From: Sesamum alatum
Taxonomy: Eukaryota; Streptophyta; Magnoliopsida; Lamiales; Pedaliaceae
DNA length: 64,000 nucleotides
Assembly (NCBI GenBank): GCA_034509735.1
Contig: JACGWO010000004.1
Span: 14,551,395-14,615,394 of the forward strand
Direction of reading: 5' to 3'
The notes under the pieces are model-generated. The model searched no databases, had not been told where the DNA came from, and was given only the letters and a program-made list of their open reading frames with translations. Numbering within the stretch: position 1 is the first letter of the stretch; the number at the start of each line of letters is the position of its first letter. A program made the translations under genes and the position numbers. Shown here one piece after another: positions 56,931-64,000 of the stretch.

Positions 56931-57555
56931 TATTTTTGTAGTGGCCTCCACCGGCGAGAAAGACGAATTCTGGTGAAAACTAAAGACTGAAATCACAAAA
57001 ATTAAACAGATGTAGGACCAGAATCCTACCATAAAAGGGTAAAGGATAAAAATGCTGAAAAAATCAGCCAATATAGCCCCAATTTTCACTAAAAGAAAAT
57101 GGTTCAATAGCTATGAAAAAATTTGATTCTAAAATCAACGTCGAGCTAATTAGTAAGTAAAATTATCGTTGCTTATCTATACTATTTAATATAATTTTAA
57201 ATAATTCAATACTAAATTCGTTAGTAAGTAAATTTTTGTTGCTAAATTCATTAGCTGGTAAATTTCTTATATTAAATAATGTAGATTAGCAATGGGAATT
57301 TTACTTGCTAATTAGCTTAATGTTGATTTTTTTTTTCTGTAACTATTGAGCCATTTTGTTTTAGTGTTTAAAAGACAACGTGAGATGCACATGCATTTTT
57401 TCAGCGAGAAGGCGGACCATCCGGCAAAATAAAGGACTCAAATTGCAAAAGTTAGAAAGACGCAGGACCAAAATGCTACCATATAAAGTTAAAGGACAAA
57501 AATACCAAATGATCTAAGTTACAGGATCAAAAATAAATTTAAGCCTGTTACAAAA

Positions 57556-58974
57556 ATAACAACAATTGGTAAAGGATTTTCAGTCGGCTTGTTGTCCCTT
57601 TCTAAATTTCTTATGGAGTTACGGATGCATTTGCGACAGATTAGTAGCCGCCTCAAAAAGCCAAGTAGGAAAATTTTTGGACGAAATTGAGATGGAAGAT
57701 GACTTCCATCGGAACATTTGGAACGAATATCCGACGACGGATCACTAGCAGTCGAAAACTCTGTCTAGCGGACAGAGAAATAAATACTCGATATTAGATT
57801 GTTGTATGGACGATTTTGGGCAAATTATATTAGTACCGTTGTTACAATTTGGGACGAATTTCTAGGTGGACTTTGCAACCAATTGGCTTTTATACTTTTT
57901 GGGATGACATCTGTCGTAAGTCCGTCCCTAAGATAGTTTTTAATTATCAGACTGTTTGGCCGTTGGAAATCTATCCCCAATAGATTTGATTTGTTGTATG
58001 AACTTGCGATGGATACCGTCACAAAAATCGTCTGTAAATTTTTAATATATTTTTTTAAAAAGAATTATTTTTGTTTGCCTTTTATTTTCAATAAATTGAC
58101 AATTATTTTGGCACCCCACACGATGACTAAAGATTAATAAATTGACAATTATATTGGCACCGCACGCGATGCATTTGCACAACAAATCAACAAAAGAAAA
58201 AAAACGTGAGAAAGCACCATTAACATTTGAAGTGATCTAATGTTGGATGTGGTCTAACCTCTAACGTCTAACGGCTAACGTCAAACGTTCACTAAATTGG
58301 GACAAGTACGTGACATGTGGTTTAACGCCGTCTAAAAATTACTCTAACGTCTAAACATTTATAGTATATTACAAACAATTTGTATTTCTGAATCATATTA
58401 AATTTCTAAAAACTCTCTAAAAAAATTTTAAAAAATTCCATATAAATTGTGATCTAAATTCCCAAAATATGGTCTAATTCTCGTTAACACTAAAATTGTT
58501 ACAATTTGTGATATAATTCATACACTGCTTCATTGCAAAAAAATCAGAAATTCATCACAAAAAAAAAAAAAAAAAATGAACTAATTTTTAGAAAATATCA
58601 CAAGAATATCACTTGAACTATTTCCAAACTAATTTGAACTAATTCTAAAATGAATTTTCAGAAAAATTCCAAAACTAATTTCAGAATATATCACCAAAAT
58701 ATTGAACTAATTTTAAAAAATATTCCAAAAAATATTTGAACTAATTCAAGTAAATTTAAAAAAAATTATAAATCATCACAATAAATGTCAACACTTTGAT
58801 GTTATCAAACAGAAAATCATGACAAAAATATTCCAACAATTTTTAGAAATTTATTCAAAAACAAAGAACTAACATGTATGGACTACAGTGGTGGCACTCT
58901 AGTGGGTGGCCCGTTTCTTCAATTTCCACCAGGGGATTTGCGGTGGTGCGTGGCCTCATCTTCAATGTCCCCCC

Positions 58975-59006
<32 letters not shown>

Positions 59007-60327
59007 AAAGATAGAGAGAGATAATTGAATATTCATACTTATAAGTATGGTGTTGTAATCAACCATTGATAACCTGAATTATTGAATTGAACCATCTGAT
59101 TTTAAACCCAGACGTTGGATATGATTACGTTGAGGTCATATTATTTTTCTTGAAATTTCAAACTAATCTAATTATCATATGTTGATATATTGTATCAGAA
59201 AAATTAGGAGAATTTTTACGGACAAACATGGACACCATTTTCCAACTGATTTTGGGATGACGACAGACCATCATGACGACAGACCATCCGTTACAATGTC
59301 CGTCCAAAATTTATAATTTTTTTTTGATAATTTTTCCTCCAGAATTAGAATAATACCGACCTTATTTGGGATGGTTTTAGGACAGACACTTTGAATTTAT
59401 TCGAATTTGAATTCCCCCCATTTTTTTTTGGTTCTTGCACCAATCTCCAAAAAAATTTGGATGGATTTTCCAACTATGCCGTTCCAAAATCTTTTCCCAA
59501 AGTTTAAATGGTTACATTTTTTCGTACCTGGATAATGATGCAATATAATAGGGACACATGAATTTATAGACTCATTTCTAATGGACTTTTGGACAAATTT
59601 AGGGAGGACAAATAGCTATTATAGTATAGTCGTTAGACGATTTCCGACTGCATTTGGAACGGATTTTGGGACGATATCACTAGCCGCTATATATTAGCCA
59701 TTAAAATTTCGGACGGAAGTAAGCCGTCCTAAAGTCCATCTCAAACTGAAGATTTGGGACTACTTTTTCCATGCACAACCGTCACAATTTTGGATCCTCG
59801 GATGACCGTTGAAAATAAAAATTATGTCATCCAAAATAGTGTCGGAATTTTTCGATCGAAGTAGCTCCGAATGAAAATCCGTCACAAACAATTAACCAAA
59901 AAAAATATTATGACCGAAATACAATTTATTGTAAACAAATGTGAGAGAAATAAAAAAAATGGTGCCGACCATTACAACCAAAATAAATTTTATTTTTCTA
60001 CATTTTCTAGATTTATTGTGACAAATATTTTTGCTACCAATCTTACTTGTTGTGACAACTCAAAATATTGTTACAAGACAAAAAATTCTTTTATTACCAT
60101 TAATTCTTTTCAAGATATATTTTAATTTGCGTAAAAATTTGTTGTTTCATTATGACAAATTACTTTTTGTAAGGAAATTTAATTTCTTGCAAATAATTAA
60201 TAATTGTTACGAAATTTCAACTTTATTGGAACAATTACTACACTTTGTTACAAGAAAGCTGATTTTTGGGATGATTTGATCAGTCATTATAATTATTTTG
60301 TTATCTAAAACACATATTTTTATAGTG
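57556..60327. mobile_element. diverged CACTA-like sequence, right end only
   Basis: The stretch ends 'cacatatttttatagtg' at 60327, the inverse of CACTATAAAAATATGTG, similar to the terminus at 18219. Words such as 'ccgtcacaaa', 'gccgtcctaaag' and 'gacgaatttctagg' recur at 57850-58030 and 59215-59880. No transposase frame is visible and the left terminus was not found. A long A-run (58558-58576) and C-run (about 58973-58992) lie inside. Confidence 0.45.
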
Positions 60328-60860
60328 GCACGTGATAGGCACTAGTAGTATATATATATATATATATATACAAATATGGAAATTGCTTTTCTCTTTTCCT
60401 TTCTTGATCAAATTCATTAAGTGGGGAAAATATTGAGAATTCCCAAAGGAATTAAACTTTTGTTCCAACTTTCAGCCGTCATAGTTTTTCAACAGACTGA
60501 TAGATGCATTTTGAGAATACAAACAGTTGTCATTCTGAGTAAATCTTATATGGAATTAAAGCTCTGTGAGTCTAGTTTCAAATGGTTCAAGTTTCAAGTA
60601 CATTAGAAATTTTTGTAGAAAGTTATGACTATTTTGCCAAGGAACAGACTGTGATGTTTAGGATTCTATTTTTTGCATTTATTCTATGTATGAAATTCTA
60701 TGATTATTAGTAGGTGTTTAGGTTTGTAAAAGGACTTGTCACATAACATTATTCAATTTAATAGAGAGAAACAATTTAGAGAGAAAAAAATATACGCATC
60801 TTCTCTTCCTTCGAATATATAGACTTATAATATTGAACCCACCATAGCTTTCAACAAAGT

Positions 60861-61496
60861 GGTATCAAGCGCCTTGTTACATGACCACCAAAACTCCAAG
60901 TATCTCGTTCCAACCCCGCTCTTACTGAAAAAAATTATAATCAATAGTCAATCGGAATGAAAGCTATTTTTGATGCTCATGGCTTGTGGAATGTTATTGA
61001 GATTGGGCATGATGAATCCACCGATGAGGGTGCTCTTTCAGTAGTCGAACTAGCCGCCTTTCGGAAAAAGAGGAATGGAGTTCAAAAGTCTCTTAGCATC
61101 ATCTACCAATGATTAGATAATGAGATGTTTCAGAAAATCACCAATGAGTCAAAAGCCAAGATGCATAGGACATTTTAAAAGATTCCGCAGTAGGAGTTGA
61201 TAAAGTGAAGAAGGTACGACTCCCAAGGGCTGAGCTTGAGTCACTTTTGATGAAGGAGAAGGAATTCATTACCGATTATTTTACTCAAGTTTTAGCGGTG
61301 GTGAATCAAATAACGCGGCTTGGTGAAAAAATGACGGATGTGAGAGTAGTACAGAAGATTTTGCACTCTCTTAGTGCGAATTTCAATCATGTGGTGGTGG
61401 CTATTGAAGAGGCTAAGGACATTGAATCCCCATCCATTGATGGGCTAAATGGACCATTAATAGCTCATGAAAAAGGAACGAAAAGAAGTAAACAAG
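60861..61496 (+). pseudogene. Copia gag, first part
   Basis: The decayed frame has MKAIFDAHGLWNVIEIGHDE (about 60958-61017) and KRNGVQKSLSIIYQ, then an open stretch from 61205 with RAELESLLMKEKEFITDYFT, VVNQITRLGEKMTDVRVVQK and ILHSLSANFNHVVVAIEE, the UBN2-type capsid of Copia. It stops only because another LTR is inserted at 61502. Frame breaks near 61110-61205. Confidence 0.8.
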
Positions 61497-61501
61497 TGTC
61501 G

Positions 61502-61560
61502 TGTAGCACCCCGTAACGACACGACTACTATAGCTCACCTAAATGTCACACTTAGAATTA

Positions 61561-61601
<41 letters not shown>

Positions 61602-63098
61602 TTGCACATAATCCAGTCCCTGTTGGATATACATACGTGATCCCAACATCACAACAAGCACATTAACTTTTCATCCATAAAATTATACATATATCTATCA
61701 AGCACGACAAAATGAAACTGTTACAACTAGTTCACATGTCATCCTCATTTTTAATTCCTATTTAAACACCCTCAAAATATGATTTATATTTTTACTGACA
61801 AATGAAGAGAAAAAAACATATGGGCAACCTGATTGGAATGCAAAACTTGGACCTTGTCCTCGGTGACTCGACTCAACAAAATCTACACTTGAAAAATGTT
61901 AGCAGAGGAATGAGCCTGTCACTCAATAAGTAAACAACTGGCACTACCTATACATGTAAATTAAATCTAGTTCAACGAGAGAACAATGAGCAACACATAT
62001 AATAAGTCATCAATTTGATTCCAAAATGTATCATTTTATCCAAAATGCAATCATCTTACATAAGACAATCCATCCAAATATCCCTTTTCTAGTATGTTAA
62101 CAAGATAGTGATATAGTGTCTCTCTTCACCAACTCATCCTCATTATTCATCACATTATCTTTTAGTGAATTTCTCCTTTGTAAAGAGCCACCGGTGCTAT
62201 TTTACCCACAAAGAGAACTAGGGCCAATTTATCCACGAAGAGCTTTCGGGGCCATTTATTTTTTTCACGAAAAGCCACCGAGGCCAATAAAAGGGGTATT
62301 TACATAATAATTATATTCAGTTCCCTTAACTCCCGCATTTTCACATATCACTGTTCCTGTAAGCAAGTAGGCAAGTAAGACCAAATATCATCACATATCT
62401 TTATTCACAAGCATATAGCCACAATGGTACATAACTCATGGAACATGGAAAATACACTTTTGCATTTTGTTTCCATGGTATAATCATTCAAGGTAGAGCA
62501 CCATACGTAGTAATTCATTTCCAACATAGTGCATACACTTCAAACATCAAAATAATATAGCAGTAGAATAGTCCATATACTGATAGTGTTATCAAGAGAA
62601 AAAGGAACATATATTGGTAGTTATTTACTTACCTTGACCTCGACGATTTAATTAGTAGGTAGAGAATTGTTCAGTCTTTTTCTCTATCCCCATGCCCTGT
62701 TTTGAAATGGCGAGATACAAATTGTGAAAACACATGACTTTTGTGTAAAACAAAACCTTCATGTATATATATATATATATATAGATATAAATAGGCAATT
62801 TAGTGGGCTTACTCCAATAAAGTTGTAATAATAGGCAGCTACGTGTTGCTGATTCCAAGGCCCATTTCTTTTTTGTTTTAATTTTTTAATAATTTTTATA
62901 TTAATTACAAATAAATCCCTAAATTGTGAACTTTATTTATTTAACCCCCAAACATTTTATAGAGTTCCAATCTAGTCCCTTAAAGTTTTTAATATATTGA
63001 AATTTCAATCTATAACTTATTTATCAATTAATTTAAATTTTTTTATACTACTGACCACTTAGTTCCACAATTATGTATTCACATCTTTTGACATCACA
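61502..63098. mobile_element. solo LTR inserted in Copia gag
   Basis: Starts TGTAGCACCCCG at 61502 and ends ...GACATCACA at 63098. The flanks are TGTCG (61497-61501) and TGCCG (63099-63103), a 5-bp duplication with one mismatch. Joining the flanks restores gag frame continuity across the site. At 1597 bp it has TG...CA ends and no coding signal, so it is best read as a solo LTR; 'TGTAGCACCCC' starts are common in Ty3/gypsy LTRs. It contains (AT)n at 61564-61597 and 62764-62782. Confidence 0.82.
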
Positions 63099-63103
63099 TG
63101 CCG

Positions 63104-64000
63104 ATGGAGCAAGTCTTGTAAGCAAAACTTTCGTTTAATCCTAAAGAAAATACCTCTGATATAGGACTAAGAAGCCAAGCTTGTGGTTGAGGTCGAGGTG
63201 GTTGGCATGGCCATGGTCGCTATCAAGGAAGAGTAGAAGGTCGAGACTAAGGAAAAGGTGAACAAAACTCACTCCAAGATGGTGCAAATCGGAGTTTTCA
63301 AAGAGGGTGTGGTCGAGGAAGAAACAAAAATTGAAGAAAAAATGATAAAAGTCATATTGAGTACTATGCAAGCGGAAGAACTAGACAATATATACGGGAG
63401 TGTCAATCTAAACTAATGCGGAAGACACAAACCTTGCCGAGCATAAGGAGAAAGAAGGTAGGCCCTCCTGCTTTCTCAAAAGGAAGGCATTATAGCAAAT
63501 TATGTTACATGGCATCTTGACAATGGTGCAAGCAACCACATGACCAAAGATAGGAGCAAGTTTGTGCAAATAGAGACAAAAGTAACTAGCGACTTTCATT
63601 GTGGAGATGATACTAAAGTTGAGATCAATGGAAAGGTACGGTAATTTTGGCCACAAATAATGGAGATCACAAACTTCTCCACAATGTCTATTACATTCCA
63701 AGAATGAAGCATTTTGAGTATAAGTCAACTTTTGGATAGTGGACACAAAGTGAAGATGGGGGACAAGTATCTATAGCTTCGAGATCGAGATGATAGGCTT
63801 GTCGCAAAAGTTCCCATGACAAGTAACCGCATGTTTAAGCTAAATGTAAAGACGGCCAAAGCAAAGTGCTTGCAAGCTTGCATCAATGATTCTTCATGGA
63901 TATGGCATATGAGATTCGGGCATCACAACTTTGAAGAGCTTAAGATGTTAGGAGAAAAGAATATGGTGAGAGGAGTTTCCAAAATCAATCACCCGAATTA
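63104..64000 (+). pseudogene. Copia gag end, protease and GAG-pre-integrase (runs off the end)
   Basis: The frame resumes with EQVL-stop-AKLSFNPKENTSD, then a Gly/Arg-rich run (GWHGHGRYQGRVEGRD, about 63201-63248) and a ruined zinc knuckle (YYASGRTRQYIREC, about 63361-63402). The protease appears as WHLDNGASNHMTKDRSKF (about 63511-63564), with the active-site DNGAS in place of the usual DSGAS. LNVKTAKAKCLQ and WIWHMRFGHHNFEELKML (about 63897-63950) are the GAG-pre-integrase domain. Frame changes at several points; continues past 64000. Confidence 0.8.

Larger units (their letters stand above)
51712..56943 (+). mobile_element. complete non-autonomous CACTA element with GCC duplication
   Basis: Left end CACTACAAAAAAACAAGGG (51712), right end ATATTTTTGTAGTG (56943), inverted CACTA termini. 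The triplets outside are GCC on both sides (51709-51711, 56944-56946). Subterminal arrays of GCCGTTACAAA/GCCGTTCCAAA motifs lie at 51730-52290 and 56336-56930. In place of a transposase it holds a duplicated promoter-like region, a CCG-rich leader, an AT minisatellite, a captured zf-RVT fragment and the tail of a TNPA-like gene. It would rely on a TNP2 enzyme from elsewhere. Orientation follows the TNPA tail. Confidence 0.93.
48708..57545. mobile_element. Mutator-type element split by two later insertions
   Basis: The ends are inverted: 'ggcttaaatgcatttttatt' at 48708 and the inverse of 'aaaataaatttaagcc' at 57545, with similarity continuing about 80 bp inward. Flanks are TGTTATAAAA (48698-48707) and TGTTACAAAA (57546-57555), a 10-bp duplication with one mismatch. 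Removing the nested Copia and CACTA elements leaves about 0.73 kb with no coding signal, so it was a non-autonomous element. Confidence 0.8.
60400..64000 (+). mobile_element. left part of a decayed Copia element, split by a solo LTR
   Basis: A primer site TGGTATCAAGCGCC-like sequence at 60860 follows a presumed LTR end (CAACA, 60856). Gag follows, interrupted at 61501, resumed at 63104, then protease and GAG-pre-integrase sequence run off the window end. The LTR's left edge was not found and the 3' half is outside the window. Confidence 0.75.

Noticed and set aside
57566..57748. 60-codon frame at the right edge of the Mutator-type element
   Set aside because: No recognisable domain, AT-rich noncoding surroundings and no related copy in the window.
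1..64000. tRNA, rRNA or CRISPR-like arrays
   Set aside because: No cloverleaf with internal promoter boxes, no rRNA core words and no regularly spaced identical repeats with unique spacers were seen; the tandem arrays found are ordinary minisatellites.

Overview
This window reads as repeat-dense plant nuclear DNA from a eudicot. It is AT-rich, has one intron-containing gene with plant-type splice sites and plant-specific family membership, and otherwise holds LTR retrotransposons, CACTA, Mutator-like and hAT-like DNA transposons, LINE fragments and MITEs. I see no bacterial-type operon, CRISPR array, tRNA or rRNA gene. Species cannot be fixed from the sequence alone.

Layout. 1-4.3 kb: intergenic DNA with a LINE ORF1 fragment and small CACTA-type MITEs, one of them complete with a CGA target duplication. 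4.4-8.9 kb: a collapsed Ty3/gypsy element of Tat/Retand type on the minus strand that lost most of gag-pol but keeps a long decayed antisense reading frame. 8.9-13.1 kb: MITEs and AT-rich spacer. 13.1-15.7 kb: the only intact host gene, a three-exon DUF620-family gene (468 residues by my splice model). 16-18 kb: a Mutator-type MITE and the 5' end of a minus-strand CACTA element. 18.2-45.9 kb: a decayed CACTA element (TNP2-like and TNPA-like pseudogenes) that appears to have been swollen by nested insertions. These are a cluster of three related Copia LTRs (two of them inverted around a GC-rich spacer), a Mutator-type MITE, a LINE, a full-length decayed Copia element with 2.2-kb LTRs, and a truncated minus-strand Copia element sitting in LINE 5' sequence. 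48.7-57.5 kb: a clean three-part nest, a Mutator-type element split by a pol-less Copia (TR-GAG) element and by a 5.2-kb CACTA element carrying a captured LINE zinc-finger (zf-RVT) fragment; all three have target duplications I can read. 57.5-60.3 kb: another diverged CACTA-like end. 60.4-64 kb: the left part of a decayed Copia element whose gag is split by a 1.6-kb solo LTR.

Apart from the DUF620 gene nothing here looks able to make a complete protein. What the parts show together is a time series of insertions. Target-site duplications and interrupted reading frames let several layers be ordered, and two large inverted arrangements (CACTA 5' ends at 17.0-19.2 kb, Copia LTRs at 21.5-26.3 kb) are plausible sources of hairpin RNA. 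I did not find a convincing new biochemical system. The most unusual items are the CACTA element with a captured zf-RVT fragment and AT minisatellite, the exactly resolvable nests, and a short block strongly conserved among otherwise diverged Copia LTRs.
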